Notes: generated by a model from the letters alone, not told the origin. Positions 9,021-16,590 are shown, counted from the stretch's first letter. The stretch is DNA of 64,000 nucleotides from Sphaerimonospora mesophila NBRC 14179 = JCM 3151 (GCA_001552515.1 BCRI01000005.1:1-64000), one strand, 5' to 3'. Numbers and translations: made by a program.

Positions 9021-9413
9021 ATGGCGTACGCGACCAGCGACGACTACAAGTCGTACACCGGGCAGTCCACGGTGCCGGACGACATCGACCGGCGGTTGGA
9101 ACGGGCGTCGGAGCGGATCGACGAGCTGCTGTTCGCCTCGATCTACCCGACCGACGACGCGGGCATGCCGACCCGTCTCGAGGACGCCGACGCGATGAAG
9201 CGGGCGACGTGCGCGCAGGCCGCCTGGACGTTGGCGGTGGGTGACGAGTTCGGGGTCGCGGCGGCTTTCAAGTCCGTGTCGATCGGGTCGGTCAGGCTGG
9301 ATCGCGGCGGCTCGGGGGACACCCAGCCGGCGCGGTACGCCCCGGACGCCTCGTCGATCCTGCAGCGGGCCGGGCTGCTGCCCGGTTACATCCTGGATGG
9401 GAGTGTGTGGTGA
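9021..9413 (+). CDS. Head-tail connector protein (adaptor, gp6/gp15-like)
   Basis: This 130-aa helical protein opens with MAYATSDDYKSYTGQ and contains DRRLERASERIDELLF and MKRATCAQAAWTLAVGDEFG. These match the compact helix bundle of phage connector proteins that dock under the portal ring and extend the channel to the tail. It is the first of four consecutive connector and tail-completion genes with overlapping stops and starts. The neighbouring order (connector, closure, gp10-like, terminator) is the standard siphovirus order and raises confidence. Confidence 0.8.
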   Translation: MAYATSDDYKSYTGQSTVPDDIDRRLERASERIDELLFASIYPTDDAGMPTRLEDADAMKRATCAQAAWTLAVGDEFGVAAAFKSVSIGSVRLDRGGSGDTQPARYAPDASSILQRAGLLPGYILDGSVW

Positions 9414-9721
9414 TGCTGCCGGAATGGCTGATGCGTCACACCGCGACCATCGAGCCATTTCAGGGTGACGGCGCGTACGGCCCGGTGTACGGCGATCCGG
9501 TCGAGTCCCGGTGCCTGGTGGACGACGAGCGGCGTCTGGTGCGTGACGCGCAGGGCGCCGAGGTCGTCTCCGACACCACCGTGTTCCTCCCTCCGGGGAC
9601 GATCTGCCCGGAGGGAAGCAGGGTCACCGTCAACGGCCGGGTGACCACCGTCATCACGTCCTTCTCCCGCGACGGCGGCGGCCTGCCGACGCCTGATCAT
9701 GTTGAGGTGGTGTGCCGCTGA
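9413..9721 (+). CDS. Head-closure (head-tail joining) protein
   Basis: The ATG at 9413 overlaps the previous TGA (TGATG); an in-frame GTG six bases earlier is a less likely start. The 102-aa protein is beta-rich, opens MLPEWLMRHTATIEPF and contains the stretch TVFLPPGTICPEGSRVTVNG. This is typical of head-closure proteins of the SPP1 gp16 / HK97 gp7 type, which plug the portal channel and present the surface for tail docking. Its stop overlaps the next ATG. Confidence 0.75.
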   Translation: MLPEWLMRHTATIEPFQGDGAYGPVYGDPVESRCLVDDERRLVRDAQGAEVVSDTTVFLPPGTICPEGSRVTVNGRVTTVITSFSRDGGGLPTPDHVEVVCR

Positions 9722-10074
9722 TGGCCAGAGCCAGGTTCAACGCGAAGGTCAATCCGGAGCAGCTCACCGCTGAGATCCACCGCGCGGCCGCGCGGGGCCT
9801 GCGTAACGCAACCGAGCACGTGCTTGCGGTGTCCAACCAGCGGGTGCCGCACGACGAGGGCACGCTGGAGCGGTCGGGCCAGGCCGTCGTGAATGAGGCC
9901 GATCTGCAGGGCGTGATCAGTTATGACACGCCTTACGCGGTCGTGCAGCACGAAAACCTCGACTACAACCACAAGCCGGGCCGTACGGCGAAGTATCTGG
10001 AGCTCGCGGTCCGTGAGGAGGCTGAGGTGGTCAAGCTGCTGATCGCCAAGCCGATCCGCGAGGTGCTGAAGTGA
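9721..10074 (+). CDS. HK97 gp10-like tail-completion protein
   Basis: The ATG at 9721 overlaps the preceding TGA. The 117-aa product contains the family pattern of a long N-terminal helix (AAARGLRNATEHVLAVSNQR), then VPHDEGTLERSGQAV and SYDTPYAVVQHE. This P-x3-G-x-L-x2-S ... Y-A-x-x-x-H-E pattern is the hallmark of HK97 gp10-like proteins that act at the head-tail junction or as tail-completion factors. It sits in the expected slot between head closure and tail terminator. Confidence 0.85.
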   Translation: MARARFNAKVNPEQLTAEIHRAAARGLRNATEHVLAVSNQRVPHDEGTLERSGQAVVNEADLQGVISYDTPYAVVQHENLDYNHKPGRTAKYLELAVREEAEVVKLLIAKPIREVLK

Positions 10075-10520
10075 GCGGTTGGACCCGTGACCTGCTGACC
10101 GGGTTCGCGGTCCTGCTCGGGGATGCCGGTGTCGCGACGTGGAACCCGAACGGTATCTACACCGAGGCGCAGACGGCGCTGACGATCGGTGGTCTCCCGG
10201 CCAAGCCGGACACGGCGATCGCGCTGGCGGTGTACGGCGTTGGCCAGGCCGGTGACGATGTCGAGCAGCCGGACTCGGCCGTGCAGATGCAGGCCCGGTT
10301 CCGCGCGAAGGCGGACCCGCGGGTCGTGGACGACCTGGCGGATGGCACGTTCGACACGATCCACGGGTTGGCGAACGTGACGCTTTCGACGGGCGTGTAC
10401 GTGCTGCTTGCGCGGCGCACGCTGGTGGCGCCGCTGGGCCGTGACAGCTCGGGCCGGTGGGAGCGGGCCGACTCGTTCGACCTGATGGTTCACCGGCCGT
10501 CGCTGCACCGCGACCTTTGA
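10071..10520 (+). CDS. Tail terminator protein
   Basis: It starts at GTG 10071, overlapping the preceding gene by four bases. The 149-aa alpha/beta protein has LLTGFAVLLGDAGVATWNP at its start and ALAVYGVGQAGDDVEQPDSAVQMQARFRAKADPR in its middle (given here only as position 48-80). This is typical of lambda gpU / HK97 gp11-like minor tail proteins that cap the growing tail tube and set its end. It is followed by the tail tube gene, as is usual. Confidence 0.75.
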   Translation: MSGWTRDLLTGFAVLLGDAGVATWNPNGIYTEAQTALTIGGLPAKPDTAIALAVYGVGQAGDDVEQPDSAVQMQARFRAKADPRVVDDLADGTFDTIHGLANVTLSTGVYVLLARRTLVAPLGRDSSGRWERADSFDLMVHRPSLHRDL

Positions 10521-10524
10521 CCTC

Positions 10525-10548
10525 GCCGATAGCGGTTCCGCTTTCGGC
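10525..10548. promoter_or_regulatory. Palindrome GATAGC-N6-GCTATC, copy 2 (before tail tube gene)
   Basis: Arms GCCGATAGCGG and CCGCTTTCGGC with centre TT; one mismatch between the arms. It occupies the gap between the tail terminator and tail tube genes and ends 27 nt before the ATG at 10576, upstream of the AAGGAG site. Confidence 0.75.
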
Positions 10549-10575
10549 TTCCGCATGCCCAATTAAGGAGTGATC

Positions 10576-11061
10576 ATGGGGCTGCGTTCCCTGCTCGCGA
10601 AGGACTGGAAGCTCGACGTGGACACGTCGGTGCCCGGCGCTACGGACCCGGTCTGGACGCCGGTGAAGGGCCTCACGTCCTTCCAGGAGACCACCGACGA
10701 CAACACCGAGGAAGACAGCGACTTCGACGACGAGGAGGGCTGGGGTTCCGAGGTCGTCACCGAGCGCAAGTGGAAGATCGAGGCTGAGGGCCGCCGGAAG
10801 CGGACCGACGACGCCGTGTTCACCGCCGACCCGGGCCAGGAGGCGATCCGCAGGGCCGCCCGGAAGGTCGGTTTCGGCGCGAACATCAAGGTCCGGTGGT
10901 ACCGCCGGGACGGCGCGCCGGACGCTTACGAGGGCGTCTGCACCGTGTCGGAGTTCACCAAGGGCGGCAGCACGACGGACCTGGAGCCGTTCAACTTCAC
11001 CCTGCTGGGCCAGGGCGCGCCGCTGGAGATCGCCAACCCGGTGATCGAGGAGTCGGAGTAG
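10576..11061 (+). CDS. Major tail tube protein
   Basis: ATG 10576 is preceded by TTAAGGAG at a good distance; the in-frame GTG at 10570 is part of that site. The 161-aa protein is beta-rich, with WKLDVDTSVPGATDPVWTPV near its start and an acidic loop DDNTEEDSDFDDEEGWGSE. The final third (YEGVCTVSEFTKGGSTTDLE) matches the lambda gpV / tail tube fold. It lies between the terminator and the frameshifted chaperone pair, the standard siphovirus position. The palindrome upstream suggests high-level expression. Confidence 0.85.
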   Translation: MGLRSLLAKDWKLDVDTSVPGATDPVWTPVKGLTSFQETTDDNTEEDSDFDDEEGWGSEVVTERKWKIEAEGRRKRTDDAVFTADPGQEAIRRAARKVGFGANIKVRWYRRDGAPDAYEGVCTVSEFTKGGSTTDLEPFNFTLLGQGAPLEIANPVIEESE

Positions 11062-11064
11062 CCG

Positions 11065-11583
11065 GTGGCGACGTTCCAGGACCTCGACGAGTTCTTCGAC
11101 GACTCCTTGCCGCTCCCGGTGGGCGGCAAGTGGTACCGCATCTCCGCTCCGGACGCTGAGGTCGGCCTGCTGTGCCAGCGGCTCATGCACGCCGGCCTGG
11201 CGGCCGAGCAGGGCGAGCAGGTGGACGACCCGAAGCTGAATGAGCTGGCCGCTGTCGTGCTGAACGACGACGAGGAACGCGACCTGTATCAGCGTGTCCT
11301 CGGGCCGGTGTTCGACGAGCTGCGCGCGGATGGCGTGTCGTGGCCGAAGATCCAGCACGTCGGTGCGACGGCGCTGGTGTGGGTCGCGGCCGGTAAGGAA
11401 GCCGCGGCCAAGATTTGGGCTTCGGGCGGCACGGGGGAAGCCCCGGCCCCGAATCGGGCGACTCGTCGAGCGACGGCAGCGGCGGCGAAATCGACCCGGT
11501 CTCGGGGATCCGCGACTACTACGACCCGGACGACGGCCTCTCGGTCTCGAAAGGCCGCACCGTCGCGTGGCACGACATCCTGA
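11065..11583 (+). CDS. Tail assembly chaperone (gpG-like)
   Basis: This is the unshifted product of the chaperone pair, 172 aa from GTG 11065. The N-terminal domain (FQDLDEFFDDSLPLPVGGKW, then EVGLLCQRLMHAGLAAEQGE) is typical of gpG-like chaperones that coat the tape measure before tube polymerisation. After about residue 125 the zero-frame sequence becomes a low-complexity T/R/S tail, which marks the region downstream of the slip site where coding pressure moves to the -1 frame. Confidence 0.8.
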   Translation: MATFQDLDEFFDDSLPLPVGGKWYRISAPDAEVGLLCQRLMHAGLAAEQGEQVDDPKLNELAAVVLNDDEERDLYQRVLGPVFDELRADGVSWPKIQHVGATALVWVAAGKEAAAKIWASGGTGEAPAPNRATRRATAAAAKSTRSRGSATTTTRTTASRSRKAAPSRGTTS

Positions 11584-11756
11584 CGCGCTGGGCGCTCGCC
11601 GAGGCCGACCTGCACGAGGTGTACGGGGTTGACCTCGGTGAGCCCGGTGTGTTGCGGGCCCGGTCGTGGCGGTGGCTGCGGACGCGGTTGCACGGGCTGC
11701 TGACGTGCGACTCGCGGCTGGCCCGCGCGCTGGACCCCGGTGAGGAACCACGGTGA
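11065..11756 (+). CDS. Tail assembly chaperone fusion (gpGT-like) via -1 frameshift
   Basis: A second ORF in the -1 frame covers 11415-11756 and lacks its own start. It encodes an acidic linker, then DYYDPDDGLSVSKGRTVAWH, DILTRWALAEADLHEVYGVD and an R/W/L-rich end. Such gpT-like extensions are made by -1 slippage in nearly all siphoviruses with this arrangement. The likely slip site is the G-run GGGGGAA at 11433-11439, where the zero-frame codons are ACG GGG GAA. The fusion protein is needed in low amount to recruit tail tube subunits to the tape measure. Confidence 0.75.
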
Positions 11757-12442
11757 AGCCGCGGCTCCTCGACGGGTTCTGCGGTGTGGGTGGGGCGGCC
11801 CGCGGCTATCAGCGGGCGGGGTTTCATGTCGTCGGCGTGGACATCGCGCCGCAGCCTCGGTATTGCGGCGATGAGTTCGTACGCGGGGATGCGGTGGAGT
11901 TCATCGCCGAGCACGGGCATGAGTTCGACTTCATCCACGTCTCGCCGCCGTGCCAGGCGCACTCGACGTTGACGCTCGGCACGAATCAGGGCCGTGCCTA
12001 TCCGGAGTTGATCCCGGTCACGCGGAGGGTTCTGCAGGCGTCGGGCCGGCCGTACGTCATCGAGAACGTCCCCAGCGCGCCGATCCGCCGGGACCTGATG
12101 CTGTGCGGCGTCATGTTCCCCGAGTTGGCGGTGTTGCGGCACCGCTGGTTCGAGTTCGGCGGCGTCTACGTCGAACAGCCTGAGCACCCCGCGCATCGCG
12201 GCCGCGTCGCCGGGTTCCGTCACGGCACCTGGTATGAGGGCCCGTACGTCGCGGTGTACGGCAAGGGCGGCGGTAAGGGTCCGGTGTCGCTGTGGCAGAA
12301 GGCCATGGGCATCGACTGGACCAGTGCCCGCCGTGAGATCCGGCAGGCGATCCCCCCGGCCTACACCGAGTACATCGGTCGTTCTGTTCTCGCCCAGCTT
12401 CCCGCCGCTGGCTTCACCCCACCCCATACCCCCAGGAGGTGA
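11753..12442 (+). CDS. C5-cytosine DNA methyltransferase (moron in tail cluster)
   Basis: This 229-aa protein shows the C5-methyltransferase motifs. The SAM-binding motif I is LDGFCGVGGAARGYQRAGF, motif IV is SPPCQAHS with the catalytic cysteine, and motif VI is YVIENV. The target-recognition part is short, so the enzyme is at the small end of the family. It starts at GTG 11753, overlapping the chaperone fusion stop, and ends inside the tape measure leader, so it is cotranscribed with tail genes. No cognate nuclease is adjacent. It probably protects phage DNA from host restriction or marks it for packaging; the target sequence cannot be read from the gene. Confidence 0.85.
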   Translation: MKPRLLDGFCGVGGAARGYQRAGFHVVGVDIAPQPRYCGDEFVRGDAVEFIAEHGHEFDFIHVSPPCQAHSTLTLGTNQGRAYPELIPVTRRVLQASGRPYVIENVPSAPIRRDLMLCGVMFPELAVLRHRWFEFGGVYVEQPEHPAHRGRVAGFRHGTWYEGPYVAVYGKGGGKGPVSLWQKAMGIDWTSARREIRQAIPPAYTEYIGRSVLAQLPAAGFTPPHTPRR

Positions 12443-12447
12443 AACCT

Positions 12448-14823
12448 GTGGCGCTGAACGTGGGCGAGCTGTTCGCCACGATCGACGTGAAGGACCGGGG
12501 CACGATGGCTGTGCGCCGGTTCATGACCTTCATCCGGGATTCGGTGAAGAAGCTCGATATCGACGTGGGCGGCATCGCTAAGTCGGCCGGGTCGATGGGT
12601 GTCCAGTTCACCGCCGCGGCGCTGAAGGCGGCCACGTTGGCGGCCGCGATGGCGTCTGCTGCGCAGGGCGCTGTTGGGCTGGTTGCTGCGCTTGCCCCGG
12701 CCGGTGGCATTGTCGCTGCTTTGCCGGGTGCTCTCGCGCTGGGTGTCGGCGCGCTGGCCACGTTCAAGCTGGCCCTGTCCGGGGTCGGTGACGCCTTCGG
12801 GGCTGCTCTTGGTGATGACCCGAAGAAGTTCGAGGAGGCGCTGGCTGGGCTTTCCCCGGCGGCGCAGGCGGCTGCGCGTGAGCTGAACGCGATGAAGCCC
12901 GCGCTGGATGGGCTGAGGAGCGCCGTCCAGGATGCCTTTTTCGGGCCGCTGGCGGGCCAGATCACGGCTGTGACGAACGCCCTTGTGGGGCCGCTTCGTG
13001 ACGGGATGTCCGGGGTCGCGTCGGAGTTCGGCGCTGCTGGGGTGCAGGTCGCGCAGTTCCTCGCTTCGGCGCAGACCGCCTCGGCCGTGTCCGCGATCTT
13101 CGGTTCGCTGCGGTCGGCGGTCGCGGCGATCCAGCCGGCGATCCAGCCGTTGCTGGCTGGGTTCCGTGATCTCGCCGTGGTGGGTGCGGAGTTCTCATCC
13201 GGGTTCGCGCCCGGTATCGCTGCGGCGGCGCAGCGGTTCGGTGAGTTCCTGTCGAACGCGGCCAGCTCGGGTCAGGCCTTGTCGTGGATGCAGGGCGCGA
13301 TGGACGTGTTCCGCCAGCTCGGCTCGGTCTTGGGGAACCTCGGCGGGATCATCAAGGGCGTTTTCGCGGCGATGCGGACCAGCGGGTCGGATGCGCTCGG
13401 CGTGATCGGTCAGCTTCTCGGCAAGGTCAACGAGTTCGTCAACAGCGCCGAGGGTCAGAAGATCCTCGTCACGATCTTCCAGGCGCTTTCGCAGGTCGGG
13501 CAGGCTCTCTCGCCGATCTTCGTCGCTTTGGCCGGGGCCTTGGGGCAGGTGGCGCCCCATGTCGCGAACATCGCGACCGCTCTGGGGCCTGGGCTGGCGG
13601 CCGCGGTTTCTGCGCTCGGTCCCGCCCTGGCGGCGCTCGGGCCTGGGCTTACGACCGTGGCTGAGATGCTGGGGCAGGCCTTCGCCTCGCCGGAGCTGCA
13701 GGCCGGTTTGCTGGCGCTGGGTCAGGGGTTGTCGGCCGCGCTGGCGGCGGTGGCTCCGCTTTTGCCGGTGGTGGCGCAGCTCGCGGGGATTTTCGGTCAG
13801 GTGCTCGGGTTGGCCCTGACCAACCTCTCGGCGGTGCTGGGTCCGGTGATCTCGTCTCTGTCGAGCGCCCTGCAGCCTGCGCTGGCGGCGATTTCGGCTG
13901 CTTTGACGGAGCTTGGGCCTGCCATGACGCCTGTGTATGAGGCGTTCGGTCAGCTCGCGGGCACTGTGCTTGATCAACTTCTGCCGCCGATCTTGCAGCT
14001 CATTCCGACCGTGCTTGACAGCCTGGTTCCGGCTTTCCTCGACCTGATGCAGTCCGTAACGCCACTGCTACCGCTAGTGACGCAACTTGCGGGTCTGCTG
14101 CTCGGGACCGCCGTACCCGCGATCACCGCCCTGCTACCCCCCATCATCCAACTGGTCGGCAGCGGGATAAACGTGCTGGTCGCAGCCGTGCAGAGCATGA
14201 TCGGGCTGATCAAACCCCCGATCCAGGCCATCGTTGACGTCTTCAAGTGGCTCTACAACACCCTGGTCGGCAACTCGGTCATCCCCGACATGGTCAACGG
14301 AATCGGCCGGTGGATCGGCACCACACTGGTCGGGTTCTTCAGGGAACTCCCCGGCAAGATCGTTTCAGCGGTCGGCAACATCGGCTCACGGATGGGCGAG
14401 ATCGGCCGGAACATCGTGTCCGGCATCTGGAACGGCATCCAGGGCATGGCGTCCACCTTCTACAACCAGGTCAGCGGCTTCTTCTCCGGGATCGTCAACT
14501 CGGTGAAGTCGGCGTTGGGCATCTCCAGCCCGAGCAAGGTGTTCGCCACCATCGGCCGGTTCATGATGCAGGGCCTGTCGGCCGGTGTCGATAAGACGGC
14601 CGGGCTCGTCACCGCGTCGCTGAACAAGGTGGCGTCGCTCGCGGCGAAGACCGCCATGCCGGACCTGTCGCTGCCGGGCGTGACCGTCCCAGACGGGCTC
14701 GGCAGCGGCCGGGCCATCGCCCGGACAGTGGTGAACGTGACGAACCACTACCCGCAGGCAGAACCGACCAGCGTGTCCGTGAACCGCGGGCTCCAGTACG
14801 TCGGCGCGATTGGGGTGATCTGA
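12448..14823 (+). CDS. Phage tail tape measure protein
   Basis: GTG 12448 is the start because AGGAGG lies at 12434-12439; the GTG at 12439 overlaps that site. The 791-aa protein has the expected long helical, Ala/Gly/Leu/Gln-rich body with several hydrophobic stretches, for example residues 60-110 and 500-560. It ends with WNGIQGMASTFYNQVSGFFS and SALGISSPSKVFATIGRFMM, the tape-measure C-terminal motif G-I-x-S-P-S-K-V-F. Tape measure length sets tail length; at about 0.15 nm per residue this predicts a tail near 120 nm. It follows the chaperones, interrupted only by the methyltransferase gene. Confidence 0.95.
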   Translation: MALNVGELFATIDVKDRGTMAVRRFMTFIRDSVKKLDIDVGGIAKSAGSMGVQFTAAALKAATLAAAMASAAQGAVGLVAALAPAGGIVAALPGALALGVGALATFKLALSGVGDAFGAALGDDPKKFEEALAGLSPAAQAAARELNAMKPALDGLRSAVQDAFFGPLAGQITAVTNALVGPLRDGMSGVASEFGAAGVQVAQFLASAQTASAVSAIFGSLRSAVAAIQPAIQPLLAGFRDLAVVGAEFSSGFAPGIAAAAQRFGEFLSNAASSGQALSWMQGAMDVFRQLGSVLGNLGGIIKGVFAAMRTSGSDALGVIGQLLGKVNEFVNSAEGQKILVTIFQALSQVGQALSPIFVALAGALGQVAPHVANIATALGPGLAAAVSALGPALAALGPGLTTVAEMLGQAFASPELQAGLLALGQGLSAALAAVAPLLPVVAQLAGIFGQVLGLALTNLSAVLGPVISSLSSALQPALAAISAALTELGPAMTPVYEAFGQLAGTVLDQLLPPILQLIPTVLDSLVPAFLDLMQSVTPLLPLVTQLAGLLLGTAVPAITALLPPIIQLVGSGINVLVAAVQSMIGLIKPPIQAIVDVFKWLYNTLVGNSVIPDMVNGIGRWIGTTLVGFFRELPGKIVSAVGNIGSRMGEIGRNIVSGIWNGIQGMASTFYNQVSGFFSGIVNSVKSALGISSPSKVFATIGRFMMQGLSAGVDKTAGLVTASLNKVASLAAKTAMPDLSLPGVTVPDGLGSGRAIARTVVNVTNHYPQAEPTSVSVNRGLQYVGAIGVI

Positions 14824-14824
14824 G

Positions 14825-15694
14825 GTGCCCAGCTACTCGCTCGACGGTGTCCCGCTCGACCACCCGGCGGGCTGCTGGCGGTTGAAGAAAGGAACGGAGC
14901 GTCGGCCGCTGCCCGGCGCGCGGGCCGTGAAGGTCAGCGTGTCGGGCCGGCACGGCGACATCCCGGTCGTCGGGCTCGACCTGGAGGCCACCACGTTCGG
15001 CCTGGCCTTCAAGGTCACGGGGGCGACCCCAGCCGGGACGGACGGCGGGTATGAGCAGATGGAACGCAACCTGGAAGCGCTGTCGGCGCTTCTGGGTGTG
15101 CGCCATCGGCTGATGAAGCTGCGGTATCAGGCCGGGACGATCGTCCGCGTCGCCGACGTGACGATCACCGCGAACACCATGCCGGAGATCAACACCGGGG
15201 CCGCGACCGCACGTGTCACGGCGGTGGTCGAGGTGCCGGGCGTGCTGTGGCGGGATGAGACCGCATCGACCTGGGCGGGCGCACCGAATCAGATCGCCCA
15301 GGCGGTGACGACGCTCGCGGGTTCGACCGGGCCGATCGTGGACGCGCTGCTGCGTTTCACCGGCCCGGCCGTACAGCCATCCATCGGGGACGTCGCGACG
15401 GGCGGGTGGGTGCTGCGGTCGGGCGGACTGCTGGCAGGGGAGCGGCTGCTGATCGACTGCGGCCGCATGCAGGCCGCGATCGTCACGGCCGACACGTGGG
15501 ACCTGTCCGCCGGGACGGACGTGACGGGGCAGATCGACGCGATCGGCCCCGGCAGCCAGTACCGGTGGCTGCACCTGACCCCGGCCGTGGCGGTCGGCGA
15601 CCCGTTCTCCCGCGCCGTGCTGGTATCCACGGCCGCCACGAGCACGGACGCCTCGTCGAAGGTGGAGATCCGGGCGAAGCGTGCATATCTCTGA
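14825..15694 (+). CDS. Distal tail protein / minor tail protein
   Basis: It starts at GTG 14825, two bases after the tape measure stop. The 289-aa protein opens with SYSLDGVPLDHPAGCWRLKK and contains GLDLEATTFGLAFKV and the beta-rich segment KLRYQAGTIVRVADVTITAN. The order tape measure, Dit, then large minor tail protein is conserved in siphoviruses. The distal tail protein forms the ring joining the tube to the adsorption apparatus. The next plus-strand gene is 930 bp away, which is unusual for this otherwise tightly packed cluster. Confidence 0.8.
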   Translation: MPSYSLDGVPLDHPAGCWRLKKGTERRPLPGARAVKVSVSGRHGDIPVVGLDLEATTFGLAFKVTGATPAGTDGGYEQMERNLEALSALLGVRHRLMKLRYQAGTIVRVADVTITANTMPEINTGAATARVTAVVEVPGVLWRDETASTWAGAPNQIAQAVTTLAGSTGPIVDALLRFTGPAVQPSIGDVATGGWVLRSGGLLAGERLLIDCGRMQAAIVTADTWDLSAGTDVTGQIDAIGPGSQYRWLHLTPAVAVGDPFSRAVLVSTAATSTDASSKVEIRAKRAYL

Positions 15695-16061
15695 CCTGCG
15701 GAAACGTCTTGCGGTAGGGGATTCGCGTGAGACGTTGCATGGGATCGGCTCTTGCTGGAAAGAAAAATAAAGGGATCCGAAACGTTCTTCGTCGCAGGTT
15801 ACCCCACGGATCACGCAGTCAGTAAGCCGCTTATCGCTAAGCAACTTAAGATAATCCCTAAGGAAGCTACTACTAATTAGTCTGCTGCTTTGGTGTAGCA
15901 AAAGGTAGCTGGGATCTCTGCGGACTTGCTAGCATGTTAAGGGTTCCAACGGCCGTTACAACGTCTCGGCCGGACTGTGGACCTGGTAGAGCACGGCGAG
16001 GAGACTTCGCGACTGGCCCTGAATCCAAGAAGCGAAGCCTCCCCGCGGGGCGGGCTCAGCG
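15695..16061. other. AT-rich non-coding part of an island inside the tail cluster
   Basis: No convincing gene is present on either strand. Base composition drops sharply relative to its neighbours, especially at 15750-15920, where there are runs such as GAAAGAAAAATAAAG. Several short inverted repeats occur: GCTTA-TCGC-TAAGC near 15830, ACTAATTAGT near 15872 and AACGTCT/AGACGTT at about 15703 and 15732, with AACGTCT again near 15960. It looks like imported DNA downstream (in the minus direction) of the 32-aa peptide gene. Confidence 0.6.
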
Positions 16062-16076
16062 TTAGCTGAGCCCGCC
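16049..16076 (-). terminator. Strong hairpin overlapping the end of the 32-aa ORF
   Basis: Perfect 12-bp arms GGCGGGCTCAGC and GCTGAGCCCGCC enclose a 4-nt loop. On the minus strand the loop contains the TAA stop codon of the 32-aa ORF, so the arms pair coding with downstream sequence. No U-tract follows, but actinobacterial terminators often lack one. It may end transcription or protect the transcript. Confidence 0.6.
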
Positions 16077-16160
16077 GTGCCTCAGGTACCAGTCGAGGAT
16101 CATGAGCGCCATCTGCAGCAGCAGAAGCCTCTCCTCGTGCGGCACCTCTGGGCTCCCCAT
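16062..16160 (-). CDS. Putative 32-aa hydrophobic peptide
   Basis: The ORF starts at ATG 16160 after GAGAGGAAGGGG on the minus strand and stops at 16062. The peptide has an acidic, proline-containing N-terminus (MGSPEVPHEER), a hydrophobic core (LLLLQMALMILDWYL) and a short tail (RHGGLS). Upstream is a structured leader and two promoter-like sequences on the same strand, and the stop codon lies in the loop of a strong hairpin. This organisation resembles type I toxin genes or signalling peptides. The peptide is not from a family I recognise, so coding status is plausible but unproven. Confidence 0.45.
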   Translation of the reverse strand: MGSPEVPHEERLLLLQMALMILDWYLRHGGLS

Positions 16161-16186
16161 GGGGACCCCTTCCTCTCAGCGGGCCG

Positions 16187-16247
16187 ACTCGCCCCTTCAG
16201 GGAGGCGGCCGCGGCCCTATCGGCCACCTCCGGAGGGGTGTCCGAGT
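16187..16247 (-). ncRNA. Structured leader RNA of the 32-aa peptide gene (predicted)
   Basis: On the minus strand this 61-nt stretch can fold into one bulged stem: ACTCG with CGAGT, CCCCT with AGGGG, GGAGG with CCTCC and TGGCCG with CGGCCG, closing on an A-rich loop. It sits between the promoter-like sequences and the ribosome site of the 32-aa ORF, starting 27 nt upstream of the ATG. The pairing was found by eye and not computed thermodynamically. Confidence 0.45.
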
Positions 16248-16285
16248 TTTACCGAGAGACGCACGGAAGCGCGTGCTGGTGCCCC

Positions 16286-16316
16286 ATCCTAGCAATGGCG
16301 AGCAGTGTGCGTGCCA
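16286..16316 (-). promoter_or_regulatory. Candidate promoter for the 32-aa peptide, proximal
   Basis: On the minus strand a -10 box TAGGAT (16286-16291), identical to the actinobacterial consensus, lies 19 bp from TGGCAC. The region also contains an inverted repeat AATGGC/GCCATT (16294-16299 and 16313-16318) bracketing the spacer, which could be an operator. Confidence 0.45.
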
Positions 16317-16362
16317 TTCTTTGAGGCGTCGGACCATTTCCAAGCGGCTCCCCGAATTCGTT

Positions 16363-16392
16363 AGCATAACGCTTTTTCGTTTTTCCAGGTCA
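16363..16392 (-). promoter_or_regulatory. Candidate promoter for the 32-aa peptide, distal
   Basis: On the minus strand TGACCT (16387-16392) and TATGCT (16363-16368) are 18 bp apart with an A-rich spacer. The -35 overlaps the stop codon of the 66-aa ORF. It would transcribe toward the 32-aa ORF, opposite to the tail genes. Confidence 0.45.
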
Positions 16393-16590
16393 GTCTGCCG
16401 ATAGCGGTAGTAGCACGTGGCTCGCACGGCTACGCGTGGCCGCGTCCCGCAGGGCCTCCGCGAGGTCGTCGGCCTGGTCGGCGTCGAGCGCGGGCGGCCA
16501 GACCGCGGGGATGAGGAGGATGCGGCCCAGCCGGGTCACGACGACGTCGATGGGGGGCCGTGGAGTGGGAGTGATCACGATGGCTCCCAT
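16390..16590 (-). CDS. Hypothetical 66-aa protein on the opposite strand of the tail cluster
   Basis: It starts at ATG 16590 on the minus strand. The product has a beta-strand part (PIDVVVTRLGRILLIPAVWP) followed by a helix (LDADQADDLAEALRDAATRS), a compact pattern shared by many small uncharacterised actinobacterial proteins. No ribosome site is evident, so a leaderless transcript is possible. It lies in the same island as the 32-aa peptide and faces against the surrounding tail genes. No plus-strand gene occupies this stretch, which supports it being real. Confidence 0.5.
   Translation of the reverse strand: MGAIVITPTPRPPIDVVVTRLGRILLIPAVWPPALDADQADDLAEALRDAATRSRASHVLLPLSAD

Noticed and set aside
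9697-11751. 684-aa minus-strand ORF across the head-tail connector genes
   Set aside because: It lies wholly opposite well-supported, overlapping phage genes and has the Arg/His/Pro-rich composition of a high-GC antisense frame.
16020-16080. End of a TnpB/IS605-type element with guide RNA
   Set aside because: The hairpin and flanking CCTCCCCG looked reminiscent of IS605 ends, but no tnpB or tnpA fragment and no second end are present.
16400-16418. Sixth copy of the GATAGC palindrome
   Set aside because: Only the left half (GATAGC) is present; the right half is AGCACG. It lies in the end of the 66-aa ORF and is probably chance.
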